Program-made: the position numbers and the translations under genes | Shown: piece by piece, positions 35,646-45,217 of the stretch | Position numbering within the stretch: position 1 is the first letter of the stretch | How the letters are laid out: every line of letters begins with the position of its first letter | DNA from: Candidatus Poribacteria bacterium | Lineage (GTDB): Bacteria > Poribacteria > WGA-4E > UBA9662 | Direction: 5' to 3' | Assembly: GCA_030748495.1 (NCBI GenBank) | Contig: JASMLX010000038.1 | Span: 1 to 49,733, forward strand | DNA: 49,733 nucleotides | Notes under the pieces: model-generated | Database searches by the model: none | The model's input: only the letters and a program-made list of their open reading frames with translations | Told to the model about the DNA's origin: nothing

Positions 35646-38600
35646 TTACCAAGGGCTGAGAGCGAATTTGGATTGTTTCCCGTTACGTTTAGTTCGATTG
35701 CTCGGCTTGATTGACCCATTGCCAAATAGATCTTCAATTTCTCTAGTAATGGTTTCTGTATAGGGTAAATTAAAACGCTGACCACACTGCGCGATAATTT
35801 CTCCAAACTTGGGAGCAGCTAAACGTAACACCAGGTTGTGTTCACCTCGATTGTCGTTGCAGATCTGGTTAAGTTGGTCCAACTTGACCTGGTTTTCTAA
35901 ATCTTCGTTGGCAATCAAGATTTCGACGGCAGATGTCATCTTATCGATCACTTCGTTGATTGGTAACACCTCGTTGATTTGGAGTTGCCGAACCTCTTCC
36001 TGTGTCTCATCATCATCTCGTCGCCGGTCTTGGCCGACGTTCCCGCGGAGCCAGACTACGTTTCCTTCCTCAATCAAGTCAACTGACGTTTTATAGGTGT
36101 CCGGAAAGACAACCGCAGGTATCGTACCTTCGAGATCTTCTAAAACAACAATTGCCATTTGTTCCCCTTTTTTGGTGGTAACTACGCGTGACTCAGCAAT
36201 CATGGCAACAACGTGAGCTTCTGTCCCGTTGGTGTGTTCAGCCAAAGTCTGTGAAGTAGCGGTAGTATAATACTCGATTATATCGTCATATTGTTCTAGC
36301 GGATGCCCCGACAGATAGAAGCCGAGCATCTCTTTTTCATTTTTTAGCCTTTCGTCGTAAGTCCATTCCTCAACTTCGGTCAACTCAATTTGAGCGAGGA
36401 AATTCGTTTCTTCGCTCTCGCCAAAGAGAGAGATTTGCCCTTTGTCTCGGTCTTGTTGCGTACTCTGTGCGGCTTTCATAACCCGATCCAGGTTCGCTAG
36501 GTCTTGAGCTCGGTGGCTGTCACCAACGTTATCAAACGCACCTGCTTGTATCAGGCTTTCAATCGCACGTTTGTTAATCAGCTTGCTGTCGATCCGCTCG
36601 CAGAAATCTTGTAACGAACTAAAGGGTTCACCATCAGATCTAGCTTCGACAATGCCTTCAATCACATTTTCACTAACATTTTTAACAGCAGCTAGACCGA
36701 ATCGGATGTCATTGCCATCAATAGTAAAGGTGGTTTCGCTACTATTGATGTCGGGAGGAAGCACTTTAATCTCGGTCTGTAGAAAATCAGCCAGTTTCTT
36801 ACATTCAGCAATATACTTCATGATTTTCTCGCTGTATGCTGATTCACCCGTCATCATCGCGGCCATAAACTCACGTGTATAGTGAGTTTTCAAGTAGGCC
36901 ATCTGATAAGACAAAATAGCGTAAGCTACCGTGTGCGATTTGTTAAAAGCATATCGACCAAAAGGCTCCAAATACTCGAAGATTTCAACAGATTTCGCCT
37001 CTTCTACTCCGTTTTTAAGACTGCCCTGGACAAATTTCTCTTTCAGATCGCGTAGCATTTCTGCATTCTTTTTACCCATTGCATAGCGCAGTACATCTGC
37101 TTCGCCCAGAGTGAAACCGGCCAGATCCTGTGCAATTTGCATTACCTGTTCCTGGTAGATACAAACACCGTAAGTCTCAGACAGTGCTTTTTCAAGTAGC
37201 GGGTGAAGATAGGAGACAGCCTCTAATCCAATTTTCCGTCGAATGTAACTGTCCATCATACCACTATCCAAAGGGCCGGGTCTATAGAGAGCCGGAATAG
37301 GTATAAAATCCTCGAACTTATCCGGTTGAAGCTGGATGATAACGCGTCGCATTCCAGGCGACGTCTCTAGTTGGAATAGCCCACCAACTAAGCCTTTACT
37401 AATCATGGCGTAGGTTTTTTCGTCATCAAAAGGTATGTCTGTCAACTTCAATTCTATACCGTGGCGTTGGTGGATTCGCTCCAAGCAGTTGTGGACTTCC
37501 GACAACGTTCGCAACCCCAGAAAGTCGAACTTAACCATACCAATCGATTCGATGGTCTTGAATTCAAACTGAGTAGCAATTCGGCCGCTTTTGTCCTTGA
37601 AGAGAGGCACGTAGTCGGTCAAAGGTCCATTGGCTAAAACGATTCCAGAAGCGTGGATCGACACGTGACGCTTCATCCCTTCCAGTTCTTGTGCAAACTC
37701 CATTACCTCTTGATTTTGTGGTTCTCTGGCGGCATTATTAAACTCCGGAACCTCTTCAAGAGCATCATCCAGCGTTATACCGGGGGTAGACGGGATCAGC
37801 TTAACGACCCGATCAACATCCGAAAGCGGTATGTCCAATACTCGACCGACATCACGAATTGCCTGTTTTGCACCTAAACTGTTAAAGGCAGCCACATATC
37901 CGACCGACTCTTCTCCATAGTAATCGACTAGATACTTAATCACCAGATCTCGGTGTTCTGGCGCAAAATCAATGTCAATATCGGGCGGATTAAATCGCTC
38001 CAGATTCAGAAATCGCTCAAAAATACAGTTGTACTCCATCGGGTCGAAAGTCGTCACCCCTAAGGCGTAGAGTGCCAAGCTCCCCCCCGCTGATCCACGT
38101 GCATTCAATGGAAATCCCTGATTGCGAGCGTAGTTGACATAATCCCACACAATTAAGAAATAACCGGCGTAGTCCGTCTTCTCAATGATAGATAATTCGT
38201 AATCAAGTCGATCTTGCGTCTCAGCATTGACTGTTCCGACCTGAGTTTGAAGTCCCTCCTGACAAATTTTCTTCAGGTAGGTCATCTCAGTGTATCCTTC
38301 AGGAACTGAGGTCTCAGGCATGATGCTCCGGTCATAATCTAGTTTGACCTGGCAACGGTTGGCAATCTCCAAGGTGTTGGTAATCACTTCAGGAGGATAG
38401 TCAATGAAAACCTGGTGCATCTCGTCGATAGTCTTGAGGTAAAATTGGTTGTCGAAACGGAGTCGGTTTTGATCGTTACGCGTCTTTCCCATCTGAACGC
38501 AAAGCAAAACGTCATGCATATCATGGTGTTCTTGCGTCAGGTAATGCGAATCATTGGTTCCAACTAGTGGCAAGTTAAACTCCTGAGCAATTTTAATTAG

Positions 38601-39164
38601 ATCCGGCATGGCTTCGACTTCATTGCTGAGTCCATGATTCTGGATCTCGACGAACACATTATCTCGTCCTACAATATCGATCAGGGATTTCAGATTGGCT
38701 ACTGCTCGATTCTGGTCCGGTCCGATCAAGGCCGGTACAAATCCATTGATGCAGCCGGTCAAAACGATAAGCCCTTGGTTATGGGCTCTCAAGATCTCCA
38801 TATCGATTCGAGGCTTAGAGTAGAAGCCTTCAATATAGGCCAAGGAAACCAACTTCATTAAATTCTGGTACCCAACCATATCCTCAGCCAAAAGGGTTAA
38901 GTGGTAGGGTTTCTGCCCCTTTTGACGATCGGTTCGACTATCCGGAGCAACGTAGACTTCGCAACCCAGAATTGGATTGATTCCTTTATCTTTTGCCGCT
39001 TTGTAGAAATCGTAGGCCCCAAACATATTGCCATGGTCGGTTAGGGCAATGGCTGGAGCTGAGTTTTTGACAGCCCAATCGACCATCTCTTCCATTCGAC
39101 AGGCACCATCGAGCAGGCTAAATTCACTATGATTATGCAAGTGGACAAAAGGGGCGATGGCCAT
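35646..39164 (-). CDS. dnaE: DNA polymerase III alpha subunit
   Basis: 1172 residues, close to E. coli DnaE (1160). The replicative polymerase core. Order: PHP domain (HLHNHSEFSLLDGACRM, then ALTDHGNMFGAY), palm with catalytic Asp pair NPPDIDIDFAPEHR near residue 391, then 'FDFLGLRTLSEVHN', and fingers with PIPALYRPGPLDSGMMD and 'YGVCIYQEQVMQIAQD'. Helix-hairpin-helix and OB-fold regions (VVAMIAESRVVTTKKGEQM) follow near the end. GAGGAG lies before ATG. Its position in an apparent operon between an anti-sigma gene (23-base gap) and a cyclase gene is unusual. No sign of damage. Confidence 0.97.
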   Translation of the reverse strand: MAIAPFVHLHNHSEFSLLDGACRMEEMVDWAVKNSAPAIALTDHGNMFGAYDFYKAAKDKGINPILGCEVYVAPDSRTDRQKGQKPYHLTLLAEDMVGYQNLMKLVSLAYIEGFYSKPRIDMEILRAHNQGLIVLTGCINGFVPALIGPDQNRAVANLKSLIDIVGRDNVFVEIQNHGLSNEVEAMPDLIKIAQEFNLPLVGTNDSHYLTQEHHDMHDVLLCVQMGKTRNDQNRLRFDNQFYLKTIDEMHQVFIDYPPEVITNTLEIANRCQVKLDYDRSIMPETSVPEGYTEMTYLKKICQEGLQTQVGTVNAETQDRLDYELSIIEKTDYAGYFLIVWDYVNYARNQGFPLNARGSAGGSLALYALGVTTFDPMEYNCIFERFLNLERFNPPDIDIDFAPEHRDLVIKYLVDYYGEESVGYVAAFNSLGAKQAIRDVGRVLDIPLSDVDRVVKLIPSTPGITLDDALEEVPEFNNAAREPQNQEVMEFAQELEGMKRHVSIHASGIVLANGPLTDYVPLFKDKSGRIATQFEFKTIESIGMVKFDFLGLRTLSEVHNCLERIHQRHGIELKLTDIPFDDEKTYAMISKGLVGGLFQLETSPGMRRVIIQLQPDKFEDFIPIPALYRPGPLDSGMMDSYIRRKIGLEAVSYLHPLLEKALSETYGVCIYQEQVMQIAQDLAGFTLGEADVLRYAMGKKNAEMLRDLKEKFVQGSLKNGVEEAKSVEIFEYLEPFGRYAFNKSHTVAYAILSYQMAYLKTHYTREFMAAMMTGESAYSEKIMKYIAECKKLADFLQTEIKVLPPDINSSETTFTIDGNDIRFGLAAVKNVSENVIEGIVEARSDGEPFSSLQDFCERIDSKLINKRAIESLIQAGAFDNVGDSHRAQDLANLDRVMKAAQSTQQDRDKGQISLFGESEETNFLAQIELTEVEEWTYDERLKNEKEMLGFYLSGHPLEQYDDIIEYYTTATSQTLAEHTNGTEAHVVAMIAESRVVTTKKGEQMAIVVLEDLEGTIPAVVFPDTYKTSVDLIEEGNVVWLRGNVGQDRRRDDDETQEEVRQLQINEVLPINEVIDKMTSAVEILIANEDLENQVKLDQLNQICNDNRGEHNLVLRLAAPKFGEIIAQCGQRFNLPYTETITREIEDLFGNGSIKPSNRTKRNGKQSKFALSPW

Positions 39165-39187
39165 AAAAACTCCTCTGAAAAGGTCGG

Positions 39188-39850
39188 CTATTGGTCGCTA
39201 AGCTTCGATCTGAACAACATTGGGTGCGGCAGTATCTGCTTTTGGATAGGTTGTATGGGGGAATCCACGGTGCACATCTGCCGGGGGGACATATAAACAT
39301 AGGTCGCCGGAGAAGTTATAACGGATAATGCCAATCCGAGATCGGATGGTTGTGACTGCACCCGACTGGTAAAAACCGGAGTCATTAAGGTTGGTTGATT
39401 GTGAAAGTGTGCCGTTAACAGAACTGCAGCGAATAGAATACTTAACCCTACAACCGAAAGTTGGTTAGCTTTACCTTCGATCCAGCCTAAGCATCTGCTC
39501 ATACGACCTACCCCGGACTTGATCGTGGATCCGCTCCTAGTTGGGGGGAAGTAATCGCCTCTTTGAAAAAGAGGAATTGGTCGGTGTGGCTCTAAAGTGG
39601 CAGCCTTCCGCATCAGTCGAGGTAAAAAAGTCGATGAAGCCGAAACCGGCTGGACACGTTGAAGTACAGAGTGGACCTGCTGCATCTGCATCATCTCGAA
39701 GGCACAATCACTACAGTTTCGCAGGTGGTATCGCACTGCTCCTATCTCGAGTCCTGACAACCCCTGATCCAGATATGATGAGAGTTGAGGCTGAACCTCT
39801 TTACAGGACATTTGAGCCGGTGTGGACCTATCTGACTCGGATTTTTGCAT
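39188..39850 (-). CDS. Anti-sigma factor with zinc-finger (zf-HC2-like) domain
   Basis: About 220 residues. The N-terminal cytosolic part MSCKEVQPQLSSYLDQ leads to HLRNCSDCAFEM, giving the Cys/His/Cys/Cys set of ZAS-type anti-sigma factors (H-x3-C-x2-C). A single membrane helix (LSVVGLSILFAAVLLTAHF) lies near residue 145. A periplasmic tail of about 60 residues follows. ATG at 39850 follows GAGGAG and overlaps the upstream ECF sigma gene by 23 bases, as expected for a sigma/anti-sigma pair with coupled translation. It should hold its sigma factor inactive until an envelope signal. Confidence 0.8.
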   Translation of the reverse strand: MQKSESDRSTPAQMSCKEVQPQLSSYLDQGLSGLEIGAVRYHLRNCSDCAFEMMQMQQVHSVLQRVQPVSASSTFLPRLMRKAATLEPHRPIPLFQRGDYFPPTRSGSTIKSGVGRMSRCLGWIEGKANQLSVVGLSILFAAVLLTAHFHNQPTLMTPVFTSRVQSQPSDLGLALSVITSPATYVYMSPRQMCTVDSPIQPIQKQILPHPMLFRSKLSDQ

Positions 39851-40457
39851 TGGAACTCTCCTCGATTCCAATTTCGATCAGTTTCTGTTTCAGCTTTTGA
39901 CGGGCGCGATGGATCAGCGATTTCACCGCACTAACCGAACATCCGATAATTTGGCTGACTTCTTGATAACTGAGTTCCTGGTAGGTGACTAATACAAGGC
40001 TTAATCGTTGGTTTTCCGGAAGCAGATCTACTTGCTGGCGGATTATCTGCTCCCGTTCTTTCTGTTCGTACAACCGGTCAGGCAGATAGCGCGAATCGCT
40101 GAGTAGATCTTCGAATACCGGAGATTGCTGATCTCCAGGTGAATCCGATGACTCCAAGCCCAACTGCGAGAATAAATCGGTTGATTGCCGATTCCGGTTC
40201 CGAAGTTCGTTGCGACATAGATTAGTAGCGATCAGATACAGCCAGTTTTTGAACTGCCCTTTGGGACGATAGTGTTGAACGCTACCCAGCACACGGAGAA
40301 AGGCCTCCTGTGCCAGATCTTCAGCTCGGTGATGATCGTTAATCACACGGGTGATATAATTGACCATTCGATTCTGATAGCGTCGGACAATTAACTCAAA
40401 GGCACCCATGTCACCTCGTCGGCATTGAGCCATCAACTCTTCGTCGGCAACCAACAT
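39828..40457 (-). CDS. ECF RNA polymerase sigma factor
   Basis: 209 residues. Region 2 shows YQNRMVNYITRVI, RAEDLAQEAFLRVL and WLYLIATNLCRNELR. Region 4 shows LPENQRLSLVLVTYQELSY and the helix-turn-helix QEVSQIIGCSVSAVKSLIH with RARQKLKQKL. A longer linker (about 45 residues, LFSQLGLESSDSPGD onward) separates the regions. GGAG lies seven bases before ATG, only one base after the stop of the phosphodiesterase gene. It is paired with the anti-sigma gene downstream. Its operon contains envelope genes and dnaE, so it may respond to envelope state. No autoregulated promoter was recognised. Confidence 0.92.
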   Translation of the reverse strand: MLVADEELMAQCRRGDMGAFELIVRRYQNRMVNYITRVINDHHRAEDLAQEAFLRVLGSVQHYRPKGQFKNWLYLIATNLCRNELRNRNRQSTDLFSQLGLESSDSPGDQQSPVFEDLLSDSRYLPDRLYEQKEREQIIRQQVDLLPENQRLSLVLVTYQELSYQEVSQIIGCSVSAVKSLIHRARQKLKQKLIEIGIEESSNAKIRVR

Positions 40458-40458
40458 C

Positions 40459-41187
40459 CTAATGCTCCAGTGCAGCTAACTTTTGCGGAAAGTTAGTGGT
40501 AATTCCCTGCACTCCGTAATCCACCAGTTCTCTCATCCTGGGCAGATCATCAACAGTCCAGGTCCATAAGTTAATGCCTCTTTTTCTGATTTGGCGAGCG
40601 AAAGTCGGTAGTACCATGCTTTCTTGAACGTTGAGTGTTCCCACCCCGATTGTGGAAGCCTGTTTGACCAATTCGATAGCCGGGTCTTTCATCGAATTAG
40701 TTTCGTCATCACTTCCTACCAGGAAGCCGGTTGGCATGCGTGGATCAAGCTGACGAATCTGTTTCAACGCGGATTTGTCAAACGAAATTACCACCACATG
40801 ATCACTCGCATTCGTTTGGTGAATTACCTCTACCACCTGTTCGACGATGGTCGTATCTTTGATTTCTACCACAGCGACTGCTGATTGCCGAATTAGGTCT
40901 AAGGCTTCGGACAAGGTCGGGATTTTCTCACCTGCGAATTGTGGGGAAAACCAGCTTCCAGCATCTGCTTCTCGGATCTGGCTCAGCGTCAGTTGGTTAA
41001 CGTTTCCGCTCCGATTCGTGGTTCGATCCAGCGTCGAGTCGTGAATTGACACCACCTGCCGATCCAACGTCCCATGCACATCCAGTTCGACTCCGTCAAC
41101 ACCAACCTCTAATGCTTTTTGAAAAGCGGTCATTGTATTCTCTGGAGCGATACCGGAAAAGCCACGATGGGCAATTTTAATCAGCAT
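40459..41187 (-). CDS. Glycerophosphodiester phosphodiesterase
   Basis: 242 residues, TIM-barrel GDPD family. It hydrolyses glycerophosphodiesters to sn-glycerol 3-phosphate and an alcohol. Conserved residues are seen in IAHRGFSGIAPENTMTAF (His/Arg and Glu), DGVELDVHGTLDRQVV (Glu and Asp) and SIHDSTLDRTTN (second His). The end carries NLWTWTVDDLPRM and GVQGITTNFP as in family members. No signal peptide, so it is likely the cytosolic UgpQ-like type. It lies nine bases after the deacetylase gene and one base before the ECF sigma gene. It supports lipid turnover in an envelope operon. Confidence 0.92.
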   Translation of the reverse strand: MLIKIAHRGFSGIAPENTMTAFQKALEVGVDGVELDVHGTLDRQVVSIHDSTLDRTTNRSGNVNQLTLSQIREADAGSWFSPQFAGEKIPTLSEALDLIRQSAVAVVEIKDTTIVEQVVEVIHQTNASDHVVVISFDKSALKQIRQLDPRMPTGFLVGSDDETNSMKDPAIELVKQASTIGVGTLNVQESMVLPTFARQIRKRGINLWTWTVDDLPRMRELVDYGVQGITTNFPQKLAALEH

Positions 41188-41196
41188 AGATCTGAG

Positions 41197-42033
41197 CTAA
41201 CTTCCTTTCTGTCGCCACTGGTGGAGTTGCTGTGCCACTTCGATTAACGGAGCGGTCCAAACTGTATCCTCTTCTCGTTGTAGATAGTGACACAAGGCCT
41301 CAAATTCGGCTTGTTCGATCGGTAGATGGCCTCCACCGACCCCGTGAAAGGTAAAAACATTCCATCCTCCGCCATCCCGATTGGTTCGCTGGATTAATTC
41401 GATCAGATCATCTGCCTTCCGGTTTTCGCACTTCCAAGACATCAAACAGTGTAGATCGGCATGGTAGGGAGAATTGGTTAGGTTCGACATCTCACCACCA
41501 CCGCGAGCGGCAAAGAATCGCTCTGCCACCAGTGGAACGTAACTGCATCTGCCGGTTCCCCTACCGACAAACGTATTGTAGCACGGATAACAAAAACTCC
41601 AAAGCGTAATTTCAGGGAAAATAGCTTCAAATCGCTGGCGGGCTTGATCGAGTTCGGTTTCCAGTTCTGCTAGTGTTCGGTATTCCAACCCGGCTGGCGT
41701 ATGATTGGATACATCGGAGGGCTCGAGATCTAATCGAGCCGCGCAACTACACCAGTGATGGATCGAATGGTTACCAATCTCGTGCCCATTTTTAGCTGCG
41801 GGCCGAAATCGCTCTAGGTCCGGAAGGGACATCTCGGTCTCAGACCAGTCGCCTTTAGCAACGGGATAAAAAGTACCTCTTAAATTGTGGTCTTCCAGCA
41901 TCGGTATGACCGGATCCAAGTGACAGTCCATCCCATCATCGAAGGTTAAACTTACTGCCGACCGGTAACCATTCAGCCAACTCACTCGTGCTTTTGGTGC
42001 TACTGAACCGTCGGGTTTAGCCGGATTGCTCAT
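41197..42033 (-). CDS. Polysaccharide deacetylase family protein
   Basis: 278 residues. NodB-homology domain: motif 1 SLTFDDGMDCHLDP with the two Asp, motif 2 EIGNHSIHHWC with the metal His pair, later LWSFCYPCYN and a final NVFTFHGVGGGHLP. This is the carbohydrate esterase family 4 arrangement. It removes acetyl groups from N-acetylated sugars in polysaccharide or peptidoglycan. No clear signal peptide, so either cytosolic or with a non-classical route. The gene overlaps the upstream Wzz-like gene by 17 bases, indicating coupled translation and a role in processing a surface polysaccharide. Confidence 0.87.
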   Translation of the reverse strand: MSNPAKPDGSVAPKARVSWLNGYRSAVSLTFDDGMDCHLDPVIPMLEDHNLRGTFYPVAKGDWSETEMSLPDLERFRPAAKNGHEIGNHSIHHWCSCAARLDLEPSDVSNHTPAGLEYRTLAELETELDQARQRFEAIFPEITLWSFCYPCYNTFVGRGTGRCSYVPLVAERFFAARGGGEMSNLTNSPYHADLHCLMSWKCENRKADDLIELIQRTNRDGGGWNVFTFHGVGGGHLPIEQAEFEALCHYLQREEDTVWTAPLIEVAQQLHQWRQKGS

Positions 42034-43207
42034 CTTTATATTTTTCCACTAAGTTCAAAGTGATAACCAGTCCAAAAGACAACATCAATCCGATGACACC
42101 TCCGAGTAACAATAATAACTTCCGATTAGGTTTGGACCTCCTTACCGGTGGAATGGCAGGATCTAAGACCGCCAAACTGATTTCGTCACTAGCTTCTGCA
42201 ATCTTAGCCTGTTCGTACTGTTGTGCCAGCAGAGCATAGAGTGTCTCTTGCTTGACCTGCTCTCGCATCAAGTTTTTCAACTCCCGCTCGATCTTGGGAA
42301 TCGCAGTCAGGCTGACCGATAGAGCGTCACTGGAATTATCATTTCCTTTGTTAAGGGCTTCGATCTTTTGCTGAAGCGCTTGAATTTCGTAGGTTAAGGC
42401 TCTCCGTTTAGGGTTGTTCCTTGCCACATTTACATTGGCCAGAACAGCCAACTCAATCTCCTTAGCGGTCAGCATACCTTCTAATGTTCCAATCTGTGTC
42501 ACTATCCCTTCAGACTGAGCCTCCAGGGAAAAAATGTTATTTTCTTCTTTGAAGCGTTGTAGATCTTTGTCGATCTTGGCCAGACTATCGGTCGATTTCC
42601 GGTACTGTTCTTCAATAAAGATCCGATTTCGACGAGACTCTGTGGCCGTATTTTCTGCTAAATAAGCTTGCAGGTGTTCAACATAGGTATTAGCGATATC
42701 AGCTGAAAGTTGCGCTGATGTCGTGCTTGCTGAAATTAAAAGCAACCCTTTCTTGTTATCGGTGATACTGACCAGGTTGCTTCGCATCGATTTAATCATT
42801 TCTTCATAGATTTCGGGGCGATTTCTTTCAGCAACGGGTAGATCCGGATATAATTTCTGTAGCAGATTTAGTTCTTTGGCTACCTCTTCCGTCATTGTCC
42901 GACTGCTCAGGATATTGATGAATCGGTTTAAGTCTTCCTCACCTTGACTCATTGGAAGGCTAAGGCCTAAGCCTTGGGGAACCATAGCTCGCAAAGCTGA
43001 CAACCGCCCTCCTCCGGCTGATTTGAGTGCCATCAGCGAAGTTTTAGCTTCAAAGATCTCGTCCGCTACATAGAAAGCGTAGATCAGCGATACAATGCAA
43101 GAGACGCTTGTAATTAGAATAATAATCCATTTTTTCTGCCAAAAGAGGTCTATATACTCAAATAAATCGACCTCATCGTCATATAACTCGATTTCTCTAT
43201 CTTCCAT
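42017..43207 (-). CDS. Wzz/polysaccharide co-polymerase (chain-length determinant) protein
   Basis: 396 residues. Two membrane helices at the ends (KKWIIILITSVSCIVSLIYAF near residue 25 and RKLLLLLGGVIGLMLSFGLV near residue 365) enclose a long periplasmic coiled-coil domain. The segment before the second helix, LDPAIPPVRRSKPNRK, is the Pro-rich signature of the Wzz/PCP family. It sets the modal length of O-antigen, capsule or exopolysaccharide. No fused tyrosine kinase. AGGA stands five bases before ATG. It overlaps the deacetylase gene, and the polymer synthesis genes are not in the window. Confidence 0.9.
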   Translation of the reverse strand: MEDREIELYDDEVDLFEYIDLFWQKKWIIILITSVSCIVSLIYAFYVADEIFEAKTSLMALKSAGGGRLSALRAMVPQGLGLSLPMSQGEEDLNRFINILSSRTMTEEVAKELNLLQKLYPDLPVAERNRPEIYEEMIKSMRSNLVSITDNKKGLLLISASTTSAQLSADIANTYVEHLQAYLAENTATESRRNRIFIEEQYRKSTDSLAKIDKDLQRFKEENNIFSLEAQSEGIVTQIGTLEGMLTAKEIELAVLANVNVARNNPKRRALTYEIQALQQKIEALNKGNDNSSDALSVSLTAIPKIERELKNLMREQVKQETLYALLAQQYEQAKIAEASDEISLAVLDPAIPPVRRSKPNRKLLLLLGGVIGLMLSFGLVITLNLVEKYKDEQSG

Positions 43208-43263
43208 AGAATTCCTGGTTGGTTCTATTCAAACCTAGGTTTATTATACTCATCTGCAAAGGT

Positions 43264-44514
43264 TCATGAAAAAGGCTCAATCCTATCAGCGGGGCCGGCC
43301 TCAGAATATGTAATCCGTTGAGGTCTTCCATTGTCATCCAAACTCCGTCGGCCCGCTTCCAGAATAGCTGTCATGGTTAGCGTTTGCTGGATAGTAGCTA
43401 ATTGGTATTGGAAGTCAGTGACGGTCGAGGTTCCTTTTTGGATAGCATCAACAGCCTCAACAAAAGCGGAAATACTTCGATAGCCGTACCCAGACTGTCC
43501 AGAAAAGTATCCCCTGCCATCAGGCGTATACTTCATAAATAGGGGATTTGGTGAAGCGTATCCGTCAGTATCAGACGCCAGACTATAGCCACGATGCGCT
43601 TGGTCAACGGTAATTTCGCCTTGCTGTCCCATATAGAAAAAACGTTGTTGGGAGTGAACGTCGCTTTTGGGGGCGATCCATGAGGCTGTATAGACTGCTG
43701 TTCCCAATGTTTGACCTGGTAGATTTTCCCACTGTACCGTTAGCGTAATCGTATCTTCAGCGGGTAAATCATAAGGTGGATGGTTCGCGATGCCGGTCGA
43801 AGCGGTTGCTGCAACTTGTATCGGCCGGGCGGTATTCCCAACCGCCCAAGCATGAAAATCGACGTGATGCGAATTGAGATAGTAGCTAATGTCGCTTGAT
43901 TTTCCAGCCCAGTGCCGAAAGGTCTCTAGTTGCTTTTTAGGTTGACTCATGTAAGCACTGAAAAAACTAAAATTATCCAGTGTCCGAATCCGGTCTTTGG
44001 CATCAACATAGATTGGATCCCATCGTTTATGGACTTCAATGGCTACCAGGACATCTTGTTTCTCTGCCGCTCGGATTAACTGATGGTGCTCTGATAAGGT
44101 TTTGACAGGTGGCTTGGTCAGCAACACGTGAAGTCCACGCTCGATTGCATCCAAGGCAATCTGGAAATGGGTGTCGTCCGGGGTAAAGATTGTTACCAGG
44201 TCTCCCGTTGACATGGAGTCGAGTGCCTGTAAGTAGGCTTTCGGATCGGAGATTGTCTGGTCATCAGGGAACGATTCAAAGCGGGTATCCATTGACTGAT
44301 AAATTTGCTCGATCTTGTCTTTAAAATGCTGACGTATCAGTGGAAATTTAGTCCCGTTCGTTCCGGCCATCACGATCCGATTGATTTTCCCTAATCGACG
44401 TAAGTCGAATAGGGTTAAGGCCACAACACCCGCACCTTTATCAGAAGTACTCGCCGCGTGATGTACATAGCCGGTAGTATACTCACCTGTACCGATCATC
44501 AATGCTGAAATCAT
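43264..44514 (-). CDS. Gfo/Idh/MocA family oxidoreductase (Gal80-like branch)
   Basis: About 416 residues from ATG at 44514 (AAGG six bases before); an upstream in-frame ATG at 44544 is less likely. The loop is [17 protein letters not shown]. The lysine signature is [19 protein letters not shown], with TKP instead of EKP. The substrate side has [18 protein letters not shown]. Longer than most family members because of inserts in the C-terminal sheet. Predicted NAD(P)-dependent oxidoreductase of a sugar. Only 56 bases separate it from the Wzz-like gene, so it may lead the envelope operon. Confidence 0.83.
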   Translation of the reverse strand: MISALMIGTGEYTTGYVHHAASTSDKGAGVVALTLFDLRRLGKINRIVMAGTNGTKFPLIRQHFKDKIEQIYQSMDTRFESFPDDQTISDPKAYLQALDSMSTGDLVTIFTPDDTHFQIALDAIERGLHVLLTKPPVKTLSEHHQLIRAAEKQDVLVAIEVHKRWDPIYVDAKDRIRTLDNFSFFSAYMSQPKKQLETFRHWAGKSSDISYYLNSHHVDFHAWAVGNTARPIQVAATASTGIANHPPYDLPAEDTITLTVQWENLPGQTLGTAVYTASWIAPKSDVHSQQRFFYMGQQGEITVDQAHRGYSLASDTDGYASPNPLFMKYTPDGRGYFSGQSGYGYRSISAFVEAVDAIQKGTSTVTDFQYQLATIQQTLTMTAILEAGRRSLDDNGRPQRITYSEAGPADRIEPFS

Positions 44515-44719
44515 GAGAACCTTGCGGAAATGAAACTGGTCCAAATTGTATCAATTTTTCAAGGTTGGTGCAACGGCGATTCGGTTTTTGGTCTTCAAAA
44601 GTATGTTGAGTGACCCGCTATCGACCAGCTTGTATTAGTAAGCCGAATGCGAATAGTGTGTTAATGGCTTCGGCCTAACCTTTAACATTTAACAGATAGG
44701 GACAACGGTACATTCATTA

Positions 44720-44785
44720 TTTAGAATTTAGAATTTAGTTTATAAAGAAAAAACATTGACATTTTAGCCTAAACTCGGTTAGAAT
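44720..44785 (+). promoter_or_regulatory. AT-rich heptamer repeats and promoter of the small gene at 44833
   Basis: Three tandem TTTAGAA-type heptamers (44720-44740, the third TTTAGTT) lie upstream of TTGACA (44756-44761), 18 bases, TAGAAT (44780-44785). The AT-rich block stands where an UP element would. The rest of the 318-base gap from 44515 to 44832 holds no gene. Confidence 0.55.
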
Positions 44786-44832
44786 TGGGCATATTTTGGA
44801 TTTTAGCAGATTTTCAAAGGATTGGCCCTACG

Positions 44833-45114
44833 ATGGCTTCAGCAATAGCAAACTTTTCTAACGTTTCGTCATCCGTTTTAACCTTAAAAGGTGTTGGCTC
44901 TTTAACTGGTGGTGGTGGTGAAGGCATTGGTCGTATTAAAGGCAACTATCAGCAAGCGCAAAAGAATCAAATTCTAGCGTCCCGTAGCTCAATTTCTGGC
45001 CCATCTCCCAGCACGTCGCAGCAGATAGATCCTGTTGACACAGGAAATACCTCGGACATTCTTAGCCAAAAAGCCAACCAGCGGTTCGGCTTGCTGGTGG
45101 AAAAGATTCTTTAG
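44833..45114 (+). CDS. Small Gly/Ser-rich protein of unknown function
   Basis: 93 residues from ATG at 44833. The preferred start lies after AAAGGA (spacing about 11) and after the promoter, whereas an in-frame start at 44785 would lie inside the -10 box. MASAIANFSNVSSSVLTLKG is followed by a glycine cluster SLTGGGGEGIG, a Gln-rich stretch NYQQAQKNQ and a helical end KANQRFGLLVEKIL. No signal peptide and no family recognised. It has its own strong promoter of the same design as the selenoprotein gene, and lies 103 bases before the GspC-like gene. Confidence 0.55.
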   Translation: MASAIANFSNVSSSVLTLKGVGSLTGGGGEGIGRIKGNYQQAQKNQILASRSSISGPSPSTSQQIDPVDTGNTSDILSQKANQRFGLLVEKIL

Positions 45115-45217
45115 TTTCCGCATACACCTGCCCAGTTCGAAATTATTACGTCTATACAACCAAACCTTATCCTTCTTCAGTGCGTCTAACAAATAGAGGT
45201 AAAGAGGTTTTTCCTAT

